Assembly: GCA_947311845.1 (NCBI GenBank)
Contig: CAMZMU010000117.1
Coordinates: 72,821,444 to 72,885,443 of the forward strand
DNA: 64,000 bases
DNA from: Poa pratensis
Lineage: Eukaryota; Streptophyta; Magnoliopsida; Poales; Poaceae
Direction of reading: 5' to 3'
Positions 11,801 to 21,300 of this stretch are shown piece after piece (within the stretch, counting starts at the first letter, position 1; every line of letters begins with the position of its first letter). Made by a program: the position numbers and the translations under genes. Below the pieces are notes generated by a model that was given only the letters and a program-made list of their open reading frames with translations, was not told the DNA's origin and did no database searches.

Positions 11801-12316
11801 TCAAGAAGAGACGGTGGTAGATTTTTTTTTTTCATGCCGAAACATACCGACTGGAAGGACTAGGCTGTAGCCTAGTGGCAAGGGTCACAGTGGTGCATCC
11901 TTGTGACCAGAGTTCGAGTCACGTCGGGAACGAATTTCTGGTGCCTTACCAGGGTGATTTTCTTCTCTCTATAAGAATAGGCAGAGCTCCTGCCACTTTT
12001 CACTTAGGTGAAAAGGTTCTCTTTTTGAAACATACCGACTGGGTGGTTGAGCACACAATCAAGATCGAATTTCAATTTTCAGACAATCAAAATCTAACGG
12101 ACAGAAACATAGACATAGACATATCATCATTGAAAGATTAACCAGAGATTCAAAAACCCTCACCAATCGCTCCGCGGATTCCAGAGCCGAGAACAGCGTG
12201 CAAAATTTGTGCCCAGAGTCCACGCCTTCCAGTTCCACCTCATTCCACTTCCTCTTCCCATTCTGTCTCCCCGCCATGGCCGCCCTGCTTGCTTTCCTCT
12301 CCTGCTGCCCTGCCAT
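5815..12316 (-). CDS. Two-B3-domain (REM-type) DNA-binding protein gene, frameshifted in the last exon
   Basis: Seven minus-strand exons with GT-AG borders keep phase: 12316-12164, 8984-8651, 8125-8018, 7909-7676, 7156-7049, 6928-6765 and 6092-5815. Exon 1 ends in HKFCTLFSALESAERL. Exon 2 continues with RIPPPFSQYLENQPTGLVFL and a GHGWKEFVGDHSIEAG block, so B3 domain 1 covers about residues 37-140. Exons 3-6 encode a charged linker with the KTKRTRE basic run. B3 domain 2 begins near residue 350 (YPITLQIMKETFVYKTFFM) and ends with LTLWDPQGKAWEV, FSGGWGKFSVGN and DVCVFEL. In exon 7 a base is missing in the C-rich run near 6052-6060: the spliced frame stops at 6041-6039 after 384 residues, whereas one extra base would leave it open to the TAG at 5815 (459 codons in all). 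B3 domains bind DNA in the nucleus; targets are unknown. It may be a recent pseudogene, a truncated allele or a consensus error. Confidence 0.8.
6890..8720 (-). repeat. Intragenic tandem duplication of an exon pair in the B3 gene
   Basis: Exons 3 and 4 (8125-8018, 7909-7676) and exons 5 and 6 (7156-7049, 6928-6765) are copies of each other. Offsets between matching splice sites are 969 and 981 bases, and the exon 2 and exon 4 donors are 975 apart. Exons 3 and 5 are both 108 bases. Both encode a SSNRVLEES block and LSKDVDI/FSKDVDI before the same AAAA|GTACG donor. The introns also align, including the tgagaattgcatctcttact segment. Confidence 0.85.
9045..10790. repeat. Tandem duplication of about 840 bp in B3 intron 1
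   Basis: The segment from about 9045 is repeated, diverged, from about 9886. Landmarks shared at an offset of about 840 include aacatgtgggtata (9170 and 10010), aataaccaatgaattatc, tattggtaa(a/g)tgattctgac and the gaggtgccttaacaattcta segment. There are many small indels. Confidence 0.7.
10620..11575. repeat. Second, overlapping tandem duplication of about 480 bp in B3 intron 1
   Basis: The right part of the 840-bp unit occurs a third time. Landmarks at about 10638 and 11100 (ctaataaaggttg), 10760 and 11205 (aaaatgaaaggagaaata), and 11000 and 11485 (cagtt followed by a gaaaa..gcaaggca segment) recur at about 450-485 bases. Confidence 0.6.
11855..12026 (+). mobile_element. tRNA-derived SINE with 16-bp target duplication
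   Basis: A 172-bp element lies between two perfect 16-base copies of gaaacataccgactgg (11839-11854 and 12027-12042). It has a pol III A box (TAGCCTAGTGG) and a B box (GTTCGAGTC) at tRNA-like spacing, and a short T run at its 3' end, as in grass p-SINE and Au-type SINEs. It sits in intron 1 of the B3 gene, antisense to that gene. The perfect duplication suggests a fairly young insertion. The named family cannot be fixed without a library comparison. Confidence 0.88.
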
Positions 12317-12416
12317 TTCTAACTCGACAGGCTACCTAGAGGTCCAGAGCAAAGGATACGCGAAGAAGAGATGATTTGTTGCTGAGGCAGGGAGAGAAGA
12401 GGAGACGTCGTCGAGG

Positions 12417-12424
12417 TTTATAAA
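12417..12424 (-). promoter_or_regulatory. TATA box of the B3 gene
   Basis: TTTATAAA on the minus strand, about 100 bases before the proposed ATG at 12316. It is followed by a pyrimidine-rich stretch (cctcttctctccctgcc) suitable for initiation and a short leader. It supports the chosen first exon. Confidence 0.55.
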
Positions 12425-13640
12425 GCCGTGGGTGGAATCTTGAGAGAGAAGAGACAGACTCTAGATTGGGCACAGCTCATTGCCAGTATTTTCTTTTTAC
12501 AACATTCCTTTTTTGGCTCATTCTGTCGTTTTGCCCGTTGACTCCAAAATCTATGTGTGGGTTCTAGCCACCCTGGAGTATTCATCGTTACAACATTCCT
12601 TTCTTGGCTCATTATATCGTCTTTCACAAACACTTCAGTTTAACAAGAGAATTACATGAAAGCCTGAACTCTCCAAAGACTGAATCGTATAGGCAGAAAT
12701 AGGATACGTATAATGTATTACGTAGAGCAGTAGAGGAAGCTACAAGTGGACGGTGGAAATGTAGAGCAGCAATGGCTCAAGCATGAGAGCAACAAAGCAA
12801 GAAGGAAATTTACCTGTGTGTTGTGTCTGCTGTGGAGGTGGAGCCGTGGAGGCGAGTCGACGAACTGCAGGGCTTTCGCCGAGCGGCTCCCTTGCGGATG
12901 CACCAAGCAGCGCGCAACAACTCCATGGCGCGTCTGCCGCCTCCGGCTACGAGCTGCTGCGCTCGAGGTGGTAGAAGTAGCTGCGCCACCTGGGGTCTAG
13001 AGCCGCTAGAAGCAGCTGCGTCACCCGGGAACAGCCGCCTCCTCTAGGCACCGGGCTTCCGCCTCGAGCCGGTCGAAGCAGCTGCGCCGCCTCGAGGTCC
13101 GCGTCCGGCGAGAGAAGAAAGGGCCTAGCGGCAAGAGGAGCTGCGGTCCGCGAGAGAGAAAGGTGGCGGGAGGAACGGGGGCGCGGCGGACGGGACGGCA
13201 TCGCGGTTTCATCCCCACCGCCGTCCGTGTTCTGTGTCCTACGAGTGGATTTGTATTCAGAATTTCAGATCGGTATTTCTCAGTTGTATTTTGTGGTTTT
13301 TGGCGAGATGTTCTTCCTTTCCCTGGATTTCGTTTTCCTTTCATCAGAAAGACATAAACATCGTTGTGCTGCTCGTAGCTGGTCACATGAGATGGTGACA
13401 ATCTGACCAAGATACGATAGTGTGAACTTGATGCAAAAGAACGGCTGCAATTTTTGACATCCATTTAAGTGGAAAAGGTTGCTGACGTTGGCAAAATGTT
13501 ATTGATTTAAATTTGAAGTATTTATGCAAATTTTTCTACAACCTTTGCGGGTAAATCTGGTAAAAGCAAGCATAGTCGAAATAGTCGTTCACGCGGATCA
13601 ATCATAGATGTGGAAAGTAAATTGTCACAATAGTAACTTA
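12425..13640. other. Upstream region of the B3 gene with a GC-rich island
   Basis: The segment 12830-13220 is strongly GC-rich. It contains three diverged copies of a (g)aag(c/t)agctgcg(c/t)c(a/g)cc motif near 12971, 13011 and 13077. Several frames run open on both strands, the longest 147 codons at 13464-13021 (minus), but none resembles a known protein. It could be an old 5' exon or promoter island; I cannot assign it. Confidence 0.4.
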
Positions 13641-13645
13641 GTTTT

Positions 13646-13720
13646 TTTTTTGAATTTTATACCGCAGGGGAGGCCCTACGGTTATGCTTTTATATATAAA
13701 AAAGGAGGGAGAAACCTCCG
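13646..13720. repeat. Short dispersed repeat, copy 1
   Basis: A T run, then gaa..ttataccgcaggggagg, ccctacggt and tatataaaaaaggagg. It aligns with the sequence at 19735-19805 in the MUCI70-like gene, so the two belong to one repeat family. It may be the antisense 3' end of a retroposon; the class is not known. Confidence 0.4.
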
Positions 13721-13818
13721 AAGTATCAGAAGTACAAACTAGGGGGGTTGGAAATCAAAGAGAGATAACATTATTACAATGAAAAAGTAGTAATCCACTC
13801 TAATAGTGGAGCCACTAA

Positions 13819-14040
13819 GGGCAGGTACAACGCATACGCTAAGGCATCGACGCTAGGAAAGAAATCCCACTCGTTTTTGCGTTCTCCTCAAAATCCCGGC
13901 AGTTTTGTACCGTCGATGCCTAAACAAGCGTCGGGCACTTAGGAAATAAGCAGAGAATCTCTCCCTGCCGTCGGACGCTTCAGCATGGAGGGAATTGACA
14001 TTTTAAGCGCCTACATAAACGCCTAGCAGTGTACATGCCC
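13819..14040. mobile_element. Tourist-like MITE (PIF/Harbinger)
   Basis: A 222-bp element flanked by TAA on both sides (13816-13818, 14041-14043). Its ends are inverted: GGGCAGGTACA on the left and TGTACATGCCC on the right. The TAA duplication and GGGCA-type ends are those of Tourist elements. It has no coding capacity. Confidence 0.8.
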
Positions 14041-14139
14041 TAAGGAGTTCTTGACTCTGTATTGGTGCAACAAAACATCCAACTTGACCTTCCATCTGCT
14101 CAATAGTAACTATAGTAACATGAATGAGATTTTATTTAT

Positions 14140-14805
14140 GAGATTTTATCATTTATGTCACTATGACGACGCTAACCTCTAATTTGTCATTTGGCCGACA
14201 GAAATCTCAATCTTGCTCTGATTCGTTAATCCGCTCCTCAGTTCTGATACTCTGCTACACCGTGACGCTCATCTCAATCTCACGGTGTCTGTGACCGCTC
14301 GCATCACGATAAGGTCTCAGTGGCATTTGTTCTTGGAGGTCGGCATCATGATCTCGTCTCCAAGCCTCTGTCACCCTCCAATAGGCCTCTTGCTCCGCAT
14401 GCAACACCTCACTGGTCTGCTATTGGAGGTCTCTTCGGTGGGGCACCATAGGAAGCCACAACAGCATGTGTCACCAGCTGCAGCCGCGCTCGTACGGGAC
14501 TCCACCGTGTGCCCGCCAGCGCCCACCTCTAAACACATCCCCTCATTTGCCGCTGACCTCTTCGCCTTGTTCTTGTACAACCTGAAGTTGCGGCCTGTCA
14601 ATACGATAAATAATAAAGAGAAAGGGAAGGAGAACTAGGAATGGCAACGGTGGAGTGGCAGGAGTGAGGACAAAACTAATGGTGGAGTAACAGAGTGACA
14701 AAACTAAGTAGCGGACTACTGGAGCAGTGGCAAGATTGAGAATTCAGTGGGTCAAATGGCAAAACGGAGGTTAGTCCGTCATAGTGGCAGAAGTGAGAAA
14801 ATTGG
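14140..14805. mobile_element. Mutator-like element with long terminal inverted repeats
   Basis: The two ends are inverted copies of each other for well over 100 bases, with mismatches. Left 14140-14262 contains cactatgacgacgctaacct and tctcaatcttgc; right 14680-14805, read on the minus strand, contains cactatgacggactaacct, tctcaatcttgc and the tccgct..agtt..actctg series. Long inverted repeats of this size point to a non-autonomous Mutator-like element. A clean 9-bp target duplication was not found. The 420-bp interior has a 117-codon plus-strand frame (14285-14638) that I do not recognise; a captured gene fragment is possible. Confidence 0.6.
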
Positions 14806-16277
14806 TATTTCTATGTTCTCTTTATAATGATTCCTCGTTTAAGCCAAAAGGTAGATGAATAAGGATCAACAAAATAAAAATTGCCACTGCACCATCCATG
14901 CAGACATCTCTGTCCCTGCAAACATAAGTTGTAGACAGCTTCTAACATTTCTACTACAAAACGTGTCTCCAACTCTACATGAACATAAGTACAATCATCG
15001 TGTTTGCTATTTAACTGTCGCGGTGTATGGAATTACAGATCTGGAGATCTCCAACCCCTTACTATGTTTCGTTCAACGTGTGACCCCGTCTAGATCAAAT
15101 CTATAAGCGCTCAAGATGCAAACATATTATTTCTCGACTAAAGATGAGAGAAGTAACATATGGTAGTTGATTCAGTACCAAAGTACCCGTTAGTGCATGT
15201 TAGATGTGCGCAAGTAAAGAAGAAAGTCGGTTGGACCGCTGAATCCCAAACAATATCGTTGAGATCAAAATTGAAAAGAGGGAAACAAACAATAAATATT
15301 AAACAAAAGGGGAACAAACAAGAAAATTGAGCAGTAGATAAAATCTATCACCGGCACAACAAAATGTGCGCAATGCTATTTATTATATTACCTTCTAATT
15401 GAATGGATCATCAATGTGTAACATTAACACATCTTTCCAAGAAACATCGCCCAAAGAATGGATGGGCGACGGTGTAGAGGGTGGCAAAGAGGGATGATGT
15501 GGCCTCACGAGAAGCTAGGAAAATAAGGTAGTGGGGCTTTCCTATTTAGATATAGAAGATTACCTTCTTCTCGTAACCGCCACTACACATAATTTCACTC
15601 TGATACAAAAAAAAAATCAAGTCAGGCAACGCGCATACCCTGACATGAAAAGAAAGTAGTCCAAGTAGTGGATGTTGACTCCCGCGCCCAGGTCATACAT
15701 CCTAGCCACGAGAGTATCTCCTCGCGTATGCTCTCACGAACTAGCACCAAAGTGGAAATGGCCTCCGAGGTATCCACACGTACCGTTACATCTTCATCAT
15801 TTGTCATTGTGATCTTCAGTACACTGACGAGGCAGGCAACCAACCTGATGTAGAGAAGCATCTGGAATCGTCCTCTAGATTAGATCCGGTAGCACTCCGT
15901 GAAAGAGAAGGAATATGTGCCTCACGCTGGGCCAGCCAACTTAAGAAGAAGAGTTCTAGAGGGAGTCCCTTTCCTATTCGGCCAAGGAGACGAAGAGTCT
16001 CGTAGGACTTTGCTAGCGTTCCCAAATTTGGCCAGCCACCCTAGGGTGGCGGCTTGCCCCCCAAGGAAAGTGGGGGCGGCTGACCAGGGGTTGTTCTTAA
16101 TCCTTCTTATATATTTCAAAACCTTCCAGACGTTTTAAACTTTACGCGATATTTCGAAACCTTTATACCTTCCATATTTTTTCACAGACAATTTCAAAAC
16201 TTTCAGGGACATTCTAGAACAAATCTGAGATCATCTGAAACACTTTCGGAACCCTTCTCTCTCATTATCCATATCTA
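14806..16277. other. Intergenic, no recognisable gene
   Basis: Short frames only. The part from about 15890 to 16270 has the look of a grass LTR fragment (ccaccctaggg, gccccccaagg, then a run of short aaaacctt/tttcaaa phrases), but I found no termini. The rest shows nothing I can name. Confidence 0.35.
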
Positions 16278-16986
16278 GGGATGTAAACAGATCTGATCGG
16301 ATTTTCCTTACCATATCCTATGACATATTTTTCCATCGGTTCGGAGCGGAGCGGATAATAATCGGTTATGGATTCGAATGCGGTTATATCGGACTATGGA
16401 TTTGGAACGGAAATGGAACAGACTCAGAGCGAAAACAACATTAATCTGATCGGTATACGCATAAGTAGATCACCAAACAACCCAATAAAATAATAATTGA
16501 TAAAATGAAATCAATAAAACACTCATAAAATAAATAAGGATAACACGATAAATTAAGTGAATAGATATAACATGATCACATGAACAACGTAGGTCCATAT
16601 GGGTACAATAACGTAAACACAAGGACTAAGTTACCCTCCAGACATGCTTAAATAGTTTAATAGTCTAAAAATATTGTAATCCATAGTCGGTGATGACTAT
16701 GTAAATGAGTTGATGATTAACGGACAACTCAAAAACTAACTAACTATATCTATGATATATTAGCTTAGTCTTTTCGGTAAAAAGATCGGATCATTCGGTT
16801 TAAATCCATCGGATTATCTAACTAATTTTCATAATCCATATGCCGATCCTATTTTACATACATATCCGGGTGTTAATTCAGAATCGGATATCCTTATTCG
16901 TCGGATTTCTAAAAGCTTACATGAATTCTTTAAAACGGACCCGACGGCGGATTCAGTACAGAAATTATCCTACTTGTTTACATCCA
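16278..16986. mobile_element. MITE-like element with GGATGTAAAC ends (possibly hAT)
   Basis: GGGATGTAAACAGAT at the left and, on the minus strand, TGGATGTAAACAAGT at the right define inverted ends. The interior is full of atcgg/ccgat and cggat/atccg phrases in both orientations, as in the abundant grass MITEs with GGGATGTAAACGG ends. No clear 8-bp target duplication is visible, so the hAT assignment is tentative. No coding capacity. Confidence 0.55.
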
Positions 16987-18312
16987 CAGTTTGTGTTCCT
17001 GATGCTATTAAATATTGTGACCCTTCGGATTTTGAAACTTATACTGAACACCTTCCGCCGGTCAATAGTCCATAGGGTATCTGGATAACCATAATATATT
17101 TACTTTGTGAACCTTAAGTATTCCATTTACACTTCTTTTTGCTTTGCAATACTCTACACGACTTGAGGCGAGACTTTAGGAGTAATATGTCTTGTAAAAA
17201 ATAAGTGGGTTTAGGCCATAATCCTACCAAATTTCATCACTTTCAGTCCACGATGTTCAAAGGCCTCCCCGTCCACTTATAGAAGCTCCACCGATTTAGA
17301 CACGCAGTGCTACATCAAGCCTTCGGAAGATTACCTCGTTACGGTTACACTGAAAGCTACGAGATCAAACCTTCACGTGCAAATTAATGAGTAAACCATA
17401 AACGTACAAGGTAAGGATATCGACCGAAGGCTATATATATGAAGACATATCCATTACGAAGCTCAAAGTCGTCATCCACCCTACACAACACAACTTTGTC
17501 ATTGCCATATCCTAAACCCTAGATACTAAAATCTCACATCTATAAGCTCGTCGGGAACCTCTTGTACACATCTTGTAGCCACACCATGAATAAAGGTTGA
17601 GTAATGTTACTCTACATCGTCTACGACTCATACCTTGCTGACCCGTGCCGCCTGCCAAGCAAATAACTTATCTTTCATTCCATCGGAAGCGAAATTACCG
17701 TGAGATTGTGAAAACTAACCTTCGGCATGTATGAAATTGCATTATATGTGCATCTTTCATTGCATTCTATGGATGCATAAATGTGCGAGTAACCTCGCTA
17801 CCAGAAATATCGAGAAATTCATAAATAAAAATTTTACTGGTACATTCTATATATGTGCTCGAAAAACCGATAATTTTTTCGGCTCGTGTAATAAAGAAAA
17901 ATTATGCTAAAATCAGTCTTAACGAGACTTTTTTTTGTGTTTTTTATACACAGTCCACAAAAATGTCATTCTTTCATGAAACAACTTTGTAAACATATAG
18001 GATGTTAAAATATATGCACACATATTTTCTTTGTAATATTACAAAATGCGTTTAAAATACCTCCATTTTCCCTATGCTTTATTTTGAGCCTGTAATGAAC
18101 TAATGAAGGGTGTGGCGTGTGTTTCGACAGTACATATTTGGACCAAAATATTCCCTGCTCTCGTGTCTAACATGTCGGCTCCCGTTCCCATCTCACCAAC
18201 CTCACAGTCTTTCTTCTCCATCATCGTCACGTGCGACTAACCAACTCCCTCCAACCATCCCGATCAAATTACAGAAAAGCCCCTCCCTCCGACCCCGGCC
18301 TCCGTCCCGTCC
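16987..18312. other. Intergenic and upstream region of the MUCI70-like gene
   Basis: AT-rich and without a convincing frame. A ctatatatatgaaga at about 17431 and an aataaa at about 17590 would suit a decayed LTR, but no termini were seen. A G-box core CACGTG lies at 18228-18233, within the probable promoter or 5' leader of the downstream gene. Confidence 0.35.
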
Positions 18313-18339
18313 ATGGTGGCCGCCGAGCACCAGCACTAG
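18313..18339 (+). CDS. Upstream ORF of eight codons
   Basis: ATG GTG GCC GCC GAG CAC CAG CAC TAG ends three bases before the main ATG at 18343. The upstream ATG sits in a favourable ccATGG context, identical to that of the main start. If the leader includes it, ribosomes would have to leak past it or reinitiate almost at once. Peptide function is unlikely; a regulatory effect is inference. Confidence 0.45.
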   Translation: MVAAEHQH

Positions 18340-18342
18340 TCC

Positions 18343-21300
18343 ATGGCGCAGTACAGGCAATCCGGCGGCACCTTCTTCGACTCCCGCGCCGGAGGGGCCC
18401 ACCACCCGCTCCCGGACTACCACCGGGCCCACCCCTCCAAGCCCTCCCGGATCCGCCGCGCCGCCAAGCCCGCGCGCCGCCGCTCGCCCGCCGTCGCCGC
18501 GGCCGCCGCCGCACTCCTGCTCCTCGCCGGAGTCTTCCTCCTCGCGCGACGCCTCTCCCGCGACCCCGCAGGTTCGTGCTTGCTTGCGCCCCCGGCACGG
18601 TGGATCCTCTGGCCGTGGGTTTCACGAGGTCCGCTCGGTGTTCTTGTTCCTTCGAGATGAGAGGAGAGAGAGAGTGTGTGTCATATTTAGCGCCCTTGTG
18701 ATCGTCCAGTTGGATGCGAATGGAGGACCGTCGAGCCAGATTGTTCGGTTGATTTTGATGATCTGTAAGTTCGGCTCTCTTAATGCCATGCGCTCTTTGC
18801 AGAGATCGGCGAAGATTCGGGCGGCGGGGAAGGTTTGCCGGAGTGGAACCGGAGCAAGAACTGGAAGCAACTCAAGTTCGGCCATGGCGGGGGTGGCCGG
18901 AGCGCCAGGGATTCCAGGTACTGGGACCAGGATGATCGGAGGCGCGACGAGGACTACTCGGAGGACGAGAAGGAGAAGATCTCGATTGCAGCTGGAAAAA
19001 CCGGCGATGCTGGAGGCAGCACCCAGAAAGGCGTGAACTCTGATCCTGGTGTTGAGCAGAAAGGGTTGACCCTGGAGACCGGTGGTGGTGCTGAGAAGGA
19101 GGTGGCTGAAGGTGCAAAAGGAGGAACCTTATACAATGAGGGCGGCAGGAAAGAGCTGGAGCAGTATGAGGCGGCTTCCATGGGAGTGGCATCCACAGTG
19201 ATGAGGGAGGTTGATCCAGATGATGAGTATGATGATGGCATTGATGCACAGGATGATGCGGATGATGCTCAGATGCATTTATCCGATGGGGGGAGGAAGC
19301 TTGGGGATGGTGTTCATGTGAGCATTGAGAAGAAGGATAATGTTGCCATACAGAGACACACTGAAGCAGGTGGAGAAATTGGTGACGGCAGCGACACTCC
19401 TAATGTGGTTCAAAAGAAAGTTTCAGGGACCAGTGATAAGAAGCACGGGTCCAAGAAGAAATCAAAGCGTAAAAAGTCTGGTGAGTCGTTCTCCCTTTTC
19501 AAATTTCGAAGCTAGAGTTAGGCAATTTTAGCTTAGGATCATGACTTTCTTGATCCCCATTGACTTAGGATAGCATAAGATTTCAGGATAACATAAGGTT
19601 TCAGCATTTTGTTTTTTTCCTACTAGCTTTGAGAGGTAATTCAGGTGGCCCTATGCGTGTTTATTTTTCTGCTGTAGTGTGATCTTTTCGAAACTTTAAA
19701 TGTGATTTTTAAGAATCTAATAGCAGAGCGCTGTTTTTTGAAGAGCATTACCGTAGGGAAGAATCCCTATGGTGTGGTGGATTTTATATTAATAAGGCGG
19801 CAAAGTAAACGTAAATATCCTGCATACTGTACCTAGTGACTAAACTCTCACATCATGAATACAATATTACTATGCATCTTGTACCTACTAGCTACATTTT
19901 ACAACATGCTTAGCATGACTGTAATATTGACGTCGACATTTTAGACCCACCAACTGATATGCTCATATCAAAAAAAAAAAAAACTGATATGCTTGTGGCG
20001 CAACATCTTCATGGTTTACTGTGGGATTTAAAAACCAAAGAGAGCACAGGCTCCTTTAGCTATTTAAAGTCTATAGCTTGTAATATGGATATGGTACCGG
20101 TGTTGGATGACCAGTTTTTGCCAGGTGAATTAACTGAAAATTTATCACAGAAAGCTATCATGAATTCATGATATACTTTTTGTACTATTTATGCAAAATT
20201 CCAAATAAATATTTGTGCTCTTGATTATTAGGTTTGGCTATACCTTTGCTATATTTGATAATTTTCTGTACCATAAATTCTGTTGTTATCAAATATGACA
20301 CTCTTTGTGCAGTCGACTGCTTGTCTGGTAAAAAGCTTGTTTCATGTCTTTATTTTGTACTCACACAAAAGCTTTTTTTAGCCTGTGTTCTTGATTAGTT
20401 ACCTAATTAGTTGGAAATGTTTACCAGGTTCAACTTGTGAAATGAGGTTCCTGAACTCCACTGCTCAACTTGTAGAGCCTGCGAAAAATGAGAAATTTGC
20501 TAGCTTTAATTTGGAGTATGTAGAAGTTGAAGAAAAAACATTTGGATCAGAATATTGGGAGCCAAGATTTGCTGGCCACCAGAGTCTACAAGAAAGAGAG
20601 GAATCATATGTAGCTAATGACCAGAAATTAACATGTGCTTTTGTTAAGGGTCCTAATGGTACTAGCACTGGTTTTGATATATCGGAGGATGACAGGAAGT
20701 ACATGAGCAAATGCCGCATTGCTGTATCTTCCTGCATCTTTGGAAATTTTGATCGTCTGAGGACTCCATTTGGCAAAACAGTATGATATTTCTTGGCACA
20801 TAACTCTTTAACTAATTTACTCTTTTACTATGCTTCCTATGTCATGTATAAGGTGCACTAAGCGGCTTATATCAAGCTATTTCTGTAGGTTCCGTCGTTC
20901 TTGGTATGGTTTGTGGCAGAAAGTTTAGGATCTCGTTAGCTTTGCTTTACTGTTCTAACCTCTAGGCACTTGTCAAGTTAAAGCAGTGTTTCTAATGCTG
21001 ATTAGCTTCACATACAAGCATAAGAAAACCAAAGATAAGGCCTATGAAATGCAACCACTTCTCCATCAATATTGCGATGATGCTATCTTTCAACCAAGTC
21101 CTTTTATGTGGATATGTGATACAAGATCAGAAGCTTAATTTTACATTTTTTAATCACCATAACCATGCTCGAAACTTAAAACATTCTTGACCTTTTGTTT
21201 TGCTATTTCACAACATAGAATATCCTGTGATATTCCTAAGAAATGTCTTTCTATGATATCATTGCAGATCACAAGTCTCTCTAAGAAGACAGTTTGCTTT

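Noticed and set aside
11875..11960. tRNA gene
   Set aside because: A and B boxes are present but no cloverleaf or intact acceptor stem; the flanking duplications show it is a SINE.
13021..13464. 147-codon minus-strand frame upstream of the B3 gene
   Set aside because: Half of it is the GC island and half AT-rich DNA; no protein-like features.
15890..16270. Possible solo LTR
   Set aside because: The phrasing resembles grass LTRs but no TG..CA termini or 5-bp duplication could be placed.
17390..17700. Possible LTR with TATA and AATAAA
   Set aside because: Only the two short motifs support it; no termini or second copy in the window.
18110..19036. 308-codon frame over exons 1-2 of the MUCI70-like gene
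   Set aside because: It reads through the first intron in another frame and is proline/serine/arginine-rich; the spliced frame gives the anchor and catalytic domain.
19959..20171. Possible extra exon of the MUCI70-like gene
   Set aside because: Exons 2 and 3 already join in phase within a conserved stretch; inserting this frame has no family support.
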